A stretch of 64,000 bases of DNA from Carya illinoinensis (taxonomy: Eukaryota > Streptophyta > Magnoliopsida > Fagales > Juglandaceae): the NCBI RefSeq assembly GCF_018687715.1, contig NC_056758.1:39961467-40025466 (forward strand), written 5' to 3'. A program made the translations under genes and the position numbers. Under the pieces are notes generated by a model. That model was given only the letters and a program-made list of their open reading frames with translations, made no database searches and was not told where the DNA came from. Each line of letters opens with the position of its first letter. Position 1 is the stretch's first letter. Shown here in pieces: positions 11,544-24,201 of the stretch.

Positions 11544-12287
11544 ATGTCTATAGCCTCATCTCGGCAAAGCTGCCTCACCAACACTCTCAGTACTCTACCT
11601 TCTAACAAACCCAAGACACAGATTTTATACTCCGTTAAAACTAGCTCATGCAGACCACCTCATGACCACCAAGATTCTCGACGGTAATGTCTCCAAACTC
11701 AATCACAGATTTTTTGGTAGTTTCTTCAACTGGGTATCTTCTGATTTTCTTTTCATCTTCTTTGATCTGTTTTTTCGCAAGTATTTATAAAAAAAGGATT
11801 GTGCGTTGGGTATTCGGTCTTTTCCCAGGAATGGCAACAACCAGTAAGGCTGGCCGTAGTGACTCTGGCGGCTGGGGTGTTAACACTGGGCTCAGTTCAC
11901 GATGCATCTGCTGCCAAGACTGGTGGAAGAGTCGGCGGCCAGGCTTTCCGGCCATCGGCTCCCCGGTCAGTCCCCAGAATCAACAACACTTCTAGGTAAC
12001 TCGAATTACTCTGTTTCTTTTATTCAAATTAGGCAATTGGTTGTGGCATCCTCTATAATTTATTAGATTTTTTGGGAAGTTTCTTTGAGGGGAAGGGATG
12101 AATTTAATCATTTAATTTATATTATAATAATTTTATTCAAATGTGAGCATAGTGTGAACTCAAAGGTTCGAACTTTTTTTCCCTTTAATTTATGTGCTTG
12201 GTTCTTTCACGAGTGTTACTGAGCATATTCCGGTATCAAGTTGCCTGACTTTGACTTGAAGCTGCAGCCAGATATATTGCCTCACAT

Positions 12288-12372
<85 letters not shown>

Positions 12373-12887
12373 TTGAATGTCCTCTTGATCAACCAACCAC
12401 ATGTTCTGTTATTGATGATATTAGTACCAGTATTCAATACTAAACATGGTTTTCAGAAGTCCATCAGGCTTGTAATAGATATTCTATTGAATTTGTTGAA
12501 TCCAGCCTGTGTAGGATCACTGTAAGAATTTTTAACCAAGATGCTCCTTTTAAATTTTCTGTCCTTATCTAAAGGAATTTAACTACATAAGATTATAAGC
12601 AAGTTATTATCCGCGGTCTATTGAGATGATTAAATTTATTTGGCAGCAACATTTATATCAACCCTCCAGTTGCTCTGCCTTTAGTTGGTGGGTACAGTTA
12701 TGGTTATGGTGCATCTTTCTTTGGAGGCTGGGGTTGGTCACCATTTTCATTCTTTGCACCTGGTCCAAGTGCTGCCATTGGCATTGGAGGTGGATTTGAA
12801 GTCATAGCTCTGTTTCTGTTTATTGGAGCTGTAAGTGCTGTTGTCAGGAGATTTATTCGATCAAGAGATGAAGATGATGAGTACTAG
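11544..12887 (+). CDS. Small glycine-rich membrane protein, likely plastid-targeted (OXR-like)
   Basis: The C-terminal exons are clear. One exon ends at 11995 and encodes a hydrophobic stretch (LAVVTLAAGVLTLG) followed by DASAA and GGRVGGQAF. The last exon, 12647-12887, encodes an aromatic glycine-rich segment (YSYGYGASFFGGWGWSPFSFF) and a membrane helix (VIALFLFIGAVSAVV), ending RRFIRSRDEDDEY. Exon 1 is best placed at 11544-11683: a Ser/Thr-rich, acid-poor start (MSIASSRQSCLTNTL) like a transit peptide. Joining donor 11684 to the strong acceptor at 11828 breaks the frame. The weaker acceptor at 11848 keeps it open and gives 175 residues. The biochemical role is unknown to me. Position between an AHA gene and an At5g57340-like gene matches Arabidopsis OXR (At5g57345); that identity is inferred from gene order. 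Confidence 0.7.
12291..12370. repeat. (GA)n microsatellite in an intron
   Basis: About 80 bases of GA dinucleotides within the intron 11996-12646 of the small membrane-protein gene. The repeat ORFs over it are not genes. Confidence 0.95.
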
Positions 12888-13652
12888 TGGCAGAGAAAAA
12901 CCTTTTTTTGATGCTTGAATGGAATGATATGTATAGACGTTTCTCTTAAAGTGGCTACAATACACTGTTAACCAGCCATCATGTTGTATTCTAGACCATT
13001 ATTCTGCAATGTAATTGTGCCAGGGAAAATGGATTCTCTTAATGCTCTGTTACAATACTTTTTCAGCCAGTGAAAACTGAATCCCCTTAATCTTCTTCTC
13101 GGCCCGCAGCTAGTTACAAGTGGCCATGGCCCATAGCGCTTCATAAATCAATCATACACGAAAAACCATCACTTAAAGCTTAATTATGCCTACATTTAAG
13201 GTTAGCTTTGATAACTTTCTATAAAGCACATTTCCACTTAAAATCAGCCATTAGAGCACCAACCAGAAAAAAATTGAGAATGAAATGAAAGCCTGCTTTT
13301 ATATTTCAAATAGAGTAGTCTGCCTCCATTTTGAGCTCTAGGTAATCCCTTGAACCTTAAAGCACTCTTCCTTTGAGAGCCTGTCTTTAATAAAATCAAT
13401 TAAAATAGCATGAACCAGCATGACTGAGAAAATTGGGTTTGAAATCACAACTGCTTGGAAAGTATGTCCACAATAAATATAGTGCACGAGTTATGGGGTA
13501 CTAGTAGACCGTAAAGAAATATTGAAGTTTTAAGCAATTACTTAATACCCCTCAGCTCATTTTCTTACATCCTGAGGTAAATGGAAAGCATAAATCAAAA
13601 CTTGCTTAAAAGTATGAAGGCAAAACATCCTCTATGTTTTTCAGTATACATG
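12888..13652. other. Convergent 3' flanks
   Basis: Non-coding DNA between the 3' ends of the OXR-like gene (+) and NFU3-like gene (-). Both 3' UTRs and polyadenylation regions should lie here. No transposon or other gene is recognised. Confidence 0.6.
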
Positions 13653-15869
13653 TCATTCAATAAGTTGGACAGCCGCAATGGCAGGTATTTTTTCCCTCAA
13701 CTTCTGTGTTAGAGCAACACGGACTGTCATAACTCCAGCAGCAGGTCCACTAAGCCGAACATTGACGACATAGTCATTGATCTGAACAAGTTCAAGAATC
13801 CCACCTCCTGTGCCCGCCAGGTATGGTCTAATCTCAGAAAGAACCTGAAAATAGAAAAAAGAAAAAGAAAGTAAATAACCAACTTGAGCCTTGAATGACT
13901 GAATTATCACCCCCTCCCCAAAAAAAAAGTACGATAGAGACTGATTATTGACCATATCCATTACAGAGACATGTGTAAGCAGCATACAGTAAAAACTTGG
14001 AAAACTTATTGCTGAGTAGTAGCTTGAAGATTTAAACCTCATTCTACATGTGAGACTTTATGCTCCTATTGACTAGTCATTGTACAAGTGGACATTGGGT
14101 CTTATCTAGTTTATCTAGAAGTTTTGCTCTGCAGTCCCAGTCAGTTGTTGCAAAAATAGTAATTGCATGAGATGGTTAGGAAAGTACATAAAACGGAATG
14201 AATTAGACTGATGTGTAAGTTGTGTTACCCTAATCAATTTCATTTTTTAACTCCCATGCAAGATTCGTGGTGACTTCCATTATAAATTGCTTTTTAGTTT
14301 AAGAACTTACGTCGTATTCCAGATTCTGTGGTAGGTATTAGGTGTACTGAGTAAAATTGGGCAATATAAAAAACCACATGGAAGTCAATATGGTAACTAC
14401 AACCTCATACATCTTGTAAGTAATTGCAACCCTGACCTATCATGAATTACCCATGTCATTCACCTACTTGTATAAAAATGGCAAAATAATGCCATGTCTC
14501 AAACTGTATGGATTGCAATTTGCAAAGGCATTGTACGGGCAGGTGTTAAGGAAACAACCTATTTATTTACTCTATTAAGATTTAATAAGTAAATACACAA
14601 TGTAGACTAGAGGTCCATTGTCTAACCTTTTCGATGTTGTCCTCATTAAGCTCAAGCCCTGTCTCGGTGTCTAGGATCTGCTCCACGGCCATGATTTCTG
14701 GAATTTTATCTCGAAGCCGGGTTTCAATTCCCATCTTTAGTGTCATAGTTGAGCTCGGACATGACCCACATGCTCCTTGTAGCTTTAGTACCACAACAAG
14801 GCCATCTATCTCGTGTAAAACCACATTCCCTCCATCGGCCATTAAACCCGGCCTTACTTCCTCCAAAATCTTTTCCACATTTTCTTCAGTTAATGGAAGG
14901 ACACAGGTTGGTGAAACCACAAGCCCTTCAATAGTGGAAAATAATGCCAATTTCAAAACTTCGATCACATCTCTTATTCAATCAGATCTCAATAACTTTC
15001 TTTCTTCTTAACGGTTTCAATAAATGAAACTTTCTTAGCACTATAAATAAATGGAACCTTGCCTTAAATTAAACTATAAAATTGTTGCTTAGTATGGTTA
15101 AGGTTGATGTATGATTCAAAATCTTTACTCATTTTATTTTCTCATATTTCCTAAGCATAGAAATATTCTCTTTGTTTGAAGAAGAAATGAAAGAAGCTTA
15201 ATGAAACGAGAGAAAAGGCTCACTTTCTATGTGAAATGACGATACCATCATTTTTTAATTTATTTCAACTAGAGCAGATTATCTTTCTTTCTGAATTACA
15301 AAAGTGTTGTGTTGTTAGTCCTTATCATCTCAATTCTTAAGGAAATTGCTTTTAAAGTTCCATAAGAACAGCAGTTGCCATTAAACAAACATTTGAAACC
15401 CGCATAGTTCCGAGTCTCAAGATTTACTTCATTACAGCAAACAAAAGGTAGCTTATTCAAGCAGAACAAAAACTTATAAATTTAATAATATTTGGAGTTT
15501 CTATTGAGTATTTCAATTGCACTCACCTGCTCGATTTCGTCGAGCACGTTTCGAAAAGTACCCAAGAAAGTATCTGGCGTGGAATTGACCTCTAAGGAAA
15601 GAACAGTTTTTTGAAGAGAATCCTCTGCAATCTGAAATGGGGTTCTAGAGAGAGCGTTCAAAACTGAGTGAGTCAATGAACCATGATGAACTACAAAAAA
15701 GAAAAAGAAAAAACCATATGGATGGAACTGTGAATTGAGTTGAGAAGACCTTGAAGACTGAGAAGTTGGCAGCTGAAATCCTTTCAGATGGGAAAAGAGA
15801 CGAGCTAGGTACAGTAGTGGGTGGTGTTGCTTTGAGACCCTGTGCTTGGGTTGAGAATGCACCCACCAT
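13653..15869 (-). CDS. NFU3: NifU-like Fe-S scaffold protein, chloroplastic (NFU3 type)
   Basis: Plastid NFU proteins carry a 4Fe-4S cluster and pass it to targets, notably photosystem I. Exons in transcript order are 15869-15750, 15644-15527, 14925-14627 and 13844-13653; phases agree and give 242 residues. Exons 1-2 encode a transit-peptide-like leader ([17 protein letters not shown], later [17 protein letters not shown]). Exon 3 is the active NFU domain: [23 protein letters not shown], then the cluster-binding CxxC in [18 protein letters not shown]. The last exon is the second, degenerate NFU domain, which lacks the two cysteines ([28 protein letters not shown]). This one-active, one-degenerate layout is typical of plastid NFU2/NFU3. 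[17 protein letters not shown] and LVVVLKLQG favour NFU3. The ~105-base first intron removes an in-frame TAG; its donor (GTCTTC) is weak, so exon 1 is the least certain. Confidence 0.9.
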
Positions 15870-15924
15870 TGAGTGAAAGAGTGGAAAACCCACTAACAGG
15901 AGGAAAGTTCCACGATACCAATTT

Positions 15925-15958
<34 letters not shown>

Positions 15959-17128
15959 AAAACAATCAAGGAAACCCATACCGATTTGGAATTCTCTTCA
16001 CTTTGTTTGTAGTTAAGTTATGATCTTTATAGCAGGAATGGCGGCCGGAGATGTTGGTGCTAAGTGTTTTTGTGATTGGCAGATGGTGATAAAAGGAAAC
16101 TGGGAAAACTGCCAACCGATATTTGAGTTCCTTCACTTTTCCTTTCCCCACGAGTTTTGAGGATAGAATCGGAGTTTGTCATACAGATTACTGAAGAGAA
16201 ATGAAGCCACGTCGGGGGATTGGATGGGACACAAAATCCTCCCCCCTCTCGCTCTCTCTGTTAGAAGCAAATACTTTTAAGAAGTGCTCAGGGCCTTAAA
16301 GGCGTACTGGCCCAAAAAATATGGCCTCCCTAACTCGCTACAAACCCACAGGATCCATGCATGGGATGTGTGTGTGTGTGTCATCTATGTTAGTTTACTT
16401 ATTTCAAATTTCGAGTTTTATTTTCCCCCAAATTTTTTTTCTCGGAATATTATTGTCCCAAGTCTCTGGACTTGCCAATCTGAATATTCTCAATAAATAT
16501 TATTTTTATTATTATTATTTGTTTTGGTACCAAAAGGGTTGCAGACTGGCAAAAGAGGGATCCTTACTACTTAGACCACTCGGGCCAAGTTTTTGTGGGT
16601 AGCTAGAATACCCCAGCCCAAAGCCCATATGAACAGACTTCGTATATCCTTTTTCACTCCCTATAAAAATGTTGGGTTTCATCTTGCAAAAGTGTTGGTA
16701 GATGATCAGTTTGCTCCAACCAAAAAAAAAAAAAATGATGGGCTTTTGGTACCATCAAACCCATTATCTAGTTAGTACTGCATGCTACGAAGCGGGATTT
16801 CTACAGTTTAGCTGAGAAATAATATATGCAAGTTCTAAATGCATAAGTTTCATTTGAACATTTATAAAAAAAAAGTAAATCCTACCATGGAAACTTTTTA
16901 TCTAGTTAGTACCTAAACACGACTCATGCAAGACCTATTTCACCATTATCTATATTAGGAAAATGATATTTGGTTCCATGATTTTGTCCCTTTAAAGTTA
17001 TCTCTATGATATTTTAACATTTTTCTTAAAAATTAAGAAAGTGACTATTAATAAAGTAATTTTTTTTAAATATTTAAAGATATTTAAAAAATATTTAAAA
17101 GAAAAAAGGGGGGAAAATGTAATTGCAT
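15870..17128. other. NFU3 promoter side and intergenic DNA
   Basis: A (TC)n tract at 15928-15957 lies about 60 bases upstream of the NFU3-like start codon, so probably in its 5' UTR. A short (GT)n occurs near 16368-16380. No further gene is seen; ORFs at 16284-16775 are low-complexity and lack homology I can recognise. Confidence 0.45.
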
Positions 17129-17580
17129 TAGTAGTAACTGATAAGTTTGAGCAGACAAATTCAAGAAACTAAGTAGAAGCATGAACGATTAAAGAGTATT
17201 TGTATTTCTTCCATGATTTTAACTATTTACAAAGGCTCCTTTATATAGGAGAATTACAGGACAGTTTGGACATTTACTCAAGCACATGGTGTGCGTACTG
17301 CCTAAAGCTATTTACTGGGATATTGTTGTAACCGTAAGATGCCATTTTACAAAGGACTACCAGAAATCAAAACAAGAGAATTTCAGCAAGAGTTTTTTAG
17401 AAGTTTCTGGAAGAGCTTTCATGCTGAGAGGGTTGGACTGCTGCATGTACTGCTGAGGTGATTGCTGTGAGATTTTGCTTTGATGAGGTGGAGTACTCGG
17501 ATCTTAGTTGGGCTGAGCTGTTAATAAAGCACGTGTATATTAGTAGTTACATGCGTAGCAACCCATCTATATCTAACACA
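17129..17580 (-). mobile_element. Probable solo LTR with 5-bp target duplication
   Basis: A 452-base block is flanked by TGCAT on both sides (17124-17128 and 17581-17585). On the minus strand it begins TGTGTTAGATATAG and ends GTTACTACTA, so one end is canonical (TG) and the other is TA instead of CA. In that orientation a TATA-like motif (CCTATATAAAGG) lies in the middle, as in plant copia LTRs. No internal coding region accompanies it. Inferred to be the recombination remnant of an LTR retrotransposon. Confidence 0.55.
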
Positions 17581-18508
17581 TGCATGGACATGATGCACTG
17601 ACCTTCCTTGTCCATAGCTATAATTCTTGTTTCTTTTATTTATTTTTCATTTAAAACATGAGAGACAGATCATCCTGATCTTGAGACATTTGCAATCAAG
17701 CTTACGATTCTTGTCTGTTCCTTGCCTCGGTCAATTTTTAATACAATCTGGCCGTAGCTAAAGTTGCCTCCATGTGATATTATTGATCCCCAGACCTACT
17801 TTTCTGAATCATTTTGTAAACTAATAAACATTAATTAATCACAAGTATCTGCACTTATAAAAACTAGAACACAGACGTACATGAACATGATCTGCTTTTC
17901 GAATGTACAAGCTGTGTCGAGAACTCTGCCCAAACTTGCAATTAGATATGTCGATAAAAAAGACTTTCAAATCAATATATATTTTTAATAAAAAAAAAAA
18001 AACAATAAGAGTACAGTAAGCGGTCAATGTTTTTCTTAAAGCTGAGGGCTAAGCTGTCCAGACCAATTACATGTTAAAATGATGCTCTATGCTCTCTAGC
18101 ACGTACGTACATCCACTTTGTCTCAAAATGGCGAGAGATGTGACCACTGAGAATTACTAAAGAATAATATTGTTGACAGCAATAATTGGGGGCCGTCCAA
18201 TACAAAACTAGCTAGCTAGGAGATCAAATGATAATGATAATAATAATCAAAGAAGCAATAGATCAACAACAACGTGTGGATGAGGTCGATATTATTGTGA
18301 AATGAGATCAAAAGGGTTTTAATTGGATCCAGAGAAGATAAGCTTTAAGCCTACCAACATTAGAGAGATTCCTTTTGATCCTATAAAAATCTTCTACTGA
18401 TTTAAAAATCTTTCTTTAGCATTTATTTATTTATTTATTGTGATTCGTTGGGAAGTCATACTCCGAATCTGATACATTGAACGTGGGAATCAAACTTGAG
18501 CAAGAGGC

Positions 18509-18543
<35 letters not shown>

Positions 18544-21500
18544 TTAAAAAAATTATCATCATTTATTTATTAAAAAAATTTAGATTAGATATATTATTAC
18601 ATGAATTATTATATTTTCAAATAAGTATATAGAACATGTCATCCACATAACTTTATTAATTATATATAATATTTGATATATAATATTTAAATTTTAAAAT
18701 TTATCTTTTAAATTAAATTATATCATGTAAGCTAATATGCTCTATATAATAACTAAAAAATAAATTAAAGCTTTTATTATTGAATTATCATTCCTAAAAA
18801 TGACTTTTTCTTTTATTAATTAGACCCATCATTTATTTGTTAGTGATCCTAATTTATTTTATTTTATATATAATGTGTTTTTCAAACTTTTGGTATTATC
18901 TTCTAATTGTGTGGGTCCATTTATAAGGAAAGGAAGAAAAAGATTAAAAAAAGACTAGCTAGCTAGCAGCTGGGAAGGTGCGTCACAGACGTTGGGTCCC
19001 TTTGATCTGCATGCATTATCAGAAATGCAAATCGATGATGACCTGTATCCTTGTCTTGGTTAAAAACTTGAGCCGCCAGGATGGAGTACTTGTCTCGGAG
19101 ATTATTGCTTAATTTGTTTGTTTGTTTGTTTAGGTCAATAAATGATGGAACAGTACTACTTAATCATGTTACATATTATATATATGATCACGTACGTACG
19201 AGTGTCGATCGATCCCTTGCGGATTCGCTGTTTCGACACATGTTGTCGTTACATGCATTTCAACATTAATTAATTTCATTTTGGACGGATCATTAATTAG
19301 CTACAATATGCGTGACGACTTTTTTTTACACCATACAGAATATATATATATATATATATATATATCTAAATTATTTAAGTTTATATTTGATTAGTTTAAA
19401 TTAATTAAATTTCTGGCTTAATTCATCCTTGCCCATGCATGCCTAAATCATCCGCTACATATATATATGATATCCGACCCGTGGAGAATCCTGACCTATT
19501 GCATCACGTGTACGTACGTACATTGTTGATCCATTTGATTATATAATTGCCTTCCTTGTCATTTTTTGTTCGAATATTCTTATTGTGTGATTCCAATTAT
19601 ATAATGAAATCACGGATGTGTCGATCGATCACACATCAGCTTAAAACCAATATAGATAGATACCTTCCCTAATTAATCACTGGCCGAGATAGACAAATCA
19701 ATACTTTAATATTATTCTTATTCTTAATTAATGATATGCTCGCTCATTATAAATCTCGGCGGATTTTCAATCTAATTAATTAAAAAAATAATTATTTTAA
19801 CTATAAATTAACTGACGTGATTAATACATTATATTATAAAATTAAGTTTTATAAAATTATGCCATTTTTTTGTTTGGGAGATTTTCTCGAGATTATAATT
19901 TTTTTTTAAAATAAAAAGAATTTATTACGGTTGATTTGACGTGCATGCCGGCAGGAGTTTACCTGAGTGTCAATCACTTATTCGTATTCTAGTATTGTTC
20001 TAATTAACCAACTTTAAGCGTAGGCCATCCAAGTCAAATCGGGAAGTGACCATTAGATTCTCCAAAACCTGATGACATATAATCGTAACCAAACAGCTAG
20101 CTTTGATGGTGGGGTGAGCGACAAGTGTTAGGTCAGATATCACCTAGTATGTTAGAGATGTGACCCGTTTCGAAGACCCCCCAAAATACAAAGCGATGCT
20201 TGCCCCTTTCCGATATCTATGGATTGGATCATGACTGTACTTCCTGCATGCGTAAGCCATTGGTTTTTGGACAATGCCAACTATCAAACGTGTATATTTT
20301 TTTTAGGACTTCAACTATACAAGGTATCGGTATCAATTATCAGAGGAAGGAAGGTACCCGATGATATTGACATGTTTTTATTATAATGGGGCCCCTGATA
20401 CGTTGGCTGCAATTGAATTACAGTGAGGTTGGCGAATCAACCCCAATTGATAGCTAGCTGGGTTGAAACTTCGAAAAATATCTGCCAGGAGGGACTTTTC
20501 TATTCGTTGTGGTCCTTAATTGTGGACAGCTAGAAACCGACACATTGTCAGATAAAGAAAAATATAAGATAAATTTAGATATCATGTAAAGAGCTAGGGT
20601 CAGGCATGCATGCCTGCCTGCCGAGAAAGAAGGGGTTTTGATTGCTTCTCACCAACTGATCCTTTCCTTGGATGGCATCTACTTTCATGCATCCCAGATT
20701 TCCTTTCATATAAATATAAAGATGGAGGGTTATATATAGTCTCAGATAGTGGAATATTACTTTTAGGAATATTTATTGGAGGAAATATTTAATAACAATG
20801 AAAACAAATATTTTATAGGAAATAAACAATATTTCCAAACATGTGGTGGTAGATCTCGATATTTTGTATCACATACTGCGTGAAAATATGCTATATATAA
20901 TATATATATATATATATATACGTATATATGATGGTATATTATATCCTTACGCACCAGCTTCCGGAAAAGGACAGTGCTACATAGACTGATGATATAATCG
21001 AATAAGTGAACCGATAAATGTAAATATATATATATATATATATATATATTTATTTTTTCTTCTTTTCTTTTAATATTTTTTACATAGTTTTAAATATTTT
21101 TAGAAAATAAAAAAATATCAATTCACTAATATTTACTTATTTATTTAACTATTAAATAAAAAATTAAAAATAAATAAATAATTTAATCGGTTACTTTTAT
21201 CTGTTCAACTAGTATTTTTCTTTAAAAAATATCGAAAGCATGCAATATTAGAAAAAGAAATTGCATGGAGTACTATTAATATTAAGAGAAATACTTTAAT
21301 TAAAAAGAGATTAAATAAAAATAAATCTATAAACTGCCGTAGTTTAATACAATACGTCAAATTATAAAATTATTTTTAATGTAAAATAAATTTAATATAT
21401 CACATAAAATCATGTCAATTTATAAATTTATTTGTGAAATGTATCAATTCTCTAATCTTAATAGTGGATCATATACGTATATCGGGATGGATGCAGAAAG

Positions 21501-22229
21501 AGAGAGATCGTTGGGATGAGAGAAACCATGACCAATTGGGGTGGGAGAAATTTGTGCTTTTGGGGAGTGAAGGTGGCGGTGGGTGATGATTGATGAGAGT
21601 TAATTGGGCATGATAGAGAAAGGGAAAAAAAAAAAAAGAAAAAAAAAGGTTGGCCAGTGGGGTGGGGAGGGGCTCATGTGGAGTAATGGGGATCAAATAT
21701 GCAGCATGCATAGGGGGGTCGACTTTCTTGCGGCTTGTGCCTTGTTTAGGCTACAACGCGTGCTCATTCCAATCCATTTCAAAGCAACTTAATTCAAGTG
21801 TTTGATCGTACCAATGCTTGGAGATTCCGTCACTTCTTTTCTTTCCTTTTGTTGGCTCGGCCCCTTACTTTACTCGTGCATTAGAATGGATCTATCTAGC
21901 TGATGAGATTCCCTAGCTGTGCCATATATCATGTCCATGATTTGCAGCATGCCTTTATTATTTTGGCGCGCACCATTCCTAATCAAGAGATAAAAGTGCA
22001 CTGTGCACCTTGGAATTTTACGCATATAAGATATTTTCCTGGCCTGGCTGGTGCGAATGGGAGCTACATTCTTCCCCATGTTTTTAGAATTTTACACTTT
22101 TTTTTTTTTTTTAGGGCTCTAGCAAGGATATCTCTTTAGATTTTATTTTTTATATTTAAAAAGGTACTGGTAGGTTTTTTTTTTCGGTCCATTCCACGCG
22201 TATCTGATAAATTAGAGGTCTAGTTAGCT
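17581..22229. other. Gene-free AT-rich intergenic DNA
   Basis: 4.6 kb without a gene I can support. It contains an (ATT)n microsatellite at 18510-18543, (TA)n tracts at about 19341-19366, 20897-20921 and 21026-21050, and a poly-T near 22100-22113. Short ORFs here are not protein-like. No element termini were resolved. Confidence 0.5.
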
Positions 22230-23018
<789 letters not shown>

Positions 23019-24036
23019 AGTTAGCTAGCTAAGTGTCAGACTTTGGGATTATCTCAGATTCTCAGAGATAGAGATTATTACAACAAATTATAAGATTTCG
23101 AACGTGAACCTTCTTATGGTACCAATTCAAAGAATTGCATGCATCGAGTTTTACAGCTATGCAATGACAAGATCAATATGTTGAACGCAATTAATGCATA
23201 TATCCTTGGCAGCCGGGCGCGCGCATAGTCATGTGTCTTACTAATTAATACATCACAGTAGCTCAATATTGCGGATGAAAAGATTCCTTAATTCGTCATG
23301 GTCATTAAAAATAAGAGAGAATTTTCTCATGGGGTTGCTGATCTCTTCTATCTCCCCCAAGTTTTCTTTTTCTCTTCATATTAAAATATTTGGGTAACTT
23401 TGACAGACATCTCCAAGAAAAAAGGGAAGTGAAAATTATTTCCATCTCCCCGACTCCTCTTCTTCTTCTTCTTCTTCTTTTTTTTCTTTTTCTTTTTTTA
23501 ATATTTCTATGTCCCGGTGGCTTATTTGTCATGTGAATGCCTCACATGGCCAACCCAAACCGCCCATAAATAATATTAATGTATGGCCATCTTAACGTGT
23601 TATTTCTGATCTGCATATTATAATTAAAAACCAGTTTAAGGGAATCATTGATGATCATGATTAACAAGCTTGATTAGAAAAAAAAATTAAAGGATATATA
23701 AGTGGGATTGAGATAACGATCATCAACAAGATCGACCTCGGAATCTACCGATCGAAGTAATTTGACCTTTTAGATTAATTTTCACGTACGACCTTCTTAA
23801 GGATTTGATAATTCATTTTGAATCATGAAGGTCCCTAGAATATCGATCTAATTACCATGTTCACAAATAGATTAAACAAAATTAAAGGGATTTGCCAACT
23901 TTGTTGACGATAAGATTGGATAACGGGAAGTTAAAACAAACAAACAAATTAATTAATTAATAATTAAATAGGTATATAGAAATATTGACACATCTTGACA
24001 TATATATACACGAGATTGCACCTGGGCTAAAGGTTT
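23019..24036. other. Intergenic DNA between two transposons
   Basis: No gene is recognised. A CTT-rich stretch near 23456-23500 produces low-complexity ORFs. The right edge is the GGTTT target site (24032-24036) of the copia element. Confidence 0.5.
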
Positions 24037-24201
24037 TATTAAGGAAGATCAAGATAAAGATCAAGATCAAGATTAAACCTTTTCTTTATAGGCAACGGCT
24101 ATAATTTGTACTTAGCATCATATGCATGTAAACTCATGACTCTATAAATATTCACGTACACCATCCGAAGCAATTACGGTGGTTTTTACAGAACGTTGTT
24201 A
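24037..24201 (+). repeat. Left LTR of the copia element
   Basis: 165 bases. Contains a GATCAAG-rich stretch near its start and a TATA-like CTATAAATA near 24142-24150. Matches 31845-32006 almost throughout. Starts TATTA instead of the usual TGTTA. Confidence 0.93.

Noticed and set aside
11661..11683. Alternative short first exon (MTTKILD) for the OXR-like gene
   Set aside because: Would give only seven residues before an AAG|GATTGTG acceptor and no targeting peptide; less likely than the 11544 start.
12241..12525. ORFs over GA microsatellites (also at 10012-10239 and 22439-22648)
   Set aside because: Dinucleotide repeats give poly(Arg-Glu) or poly(Ser-Leu) frames; no homology or splice support.
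15482..15862. Continuous 126-codon ORF as the NFU3 first exon
   Set aside because: It begins at a non-ATG codon, reads a poly-Phe run and ends in the wrong phase for the next exon; the spliced MVGAFSTQ model fits both frame and targeting peptide.
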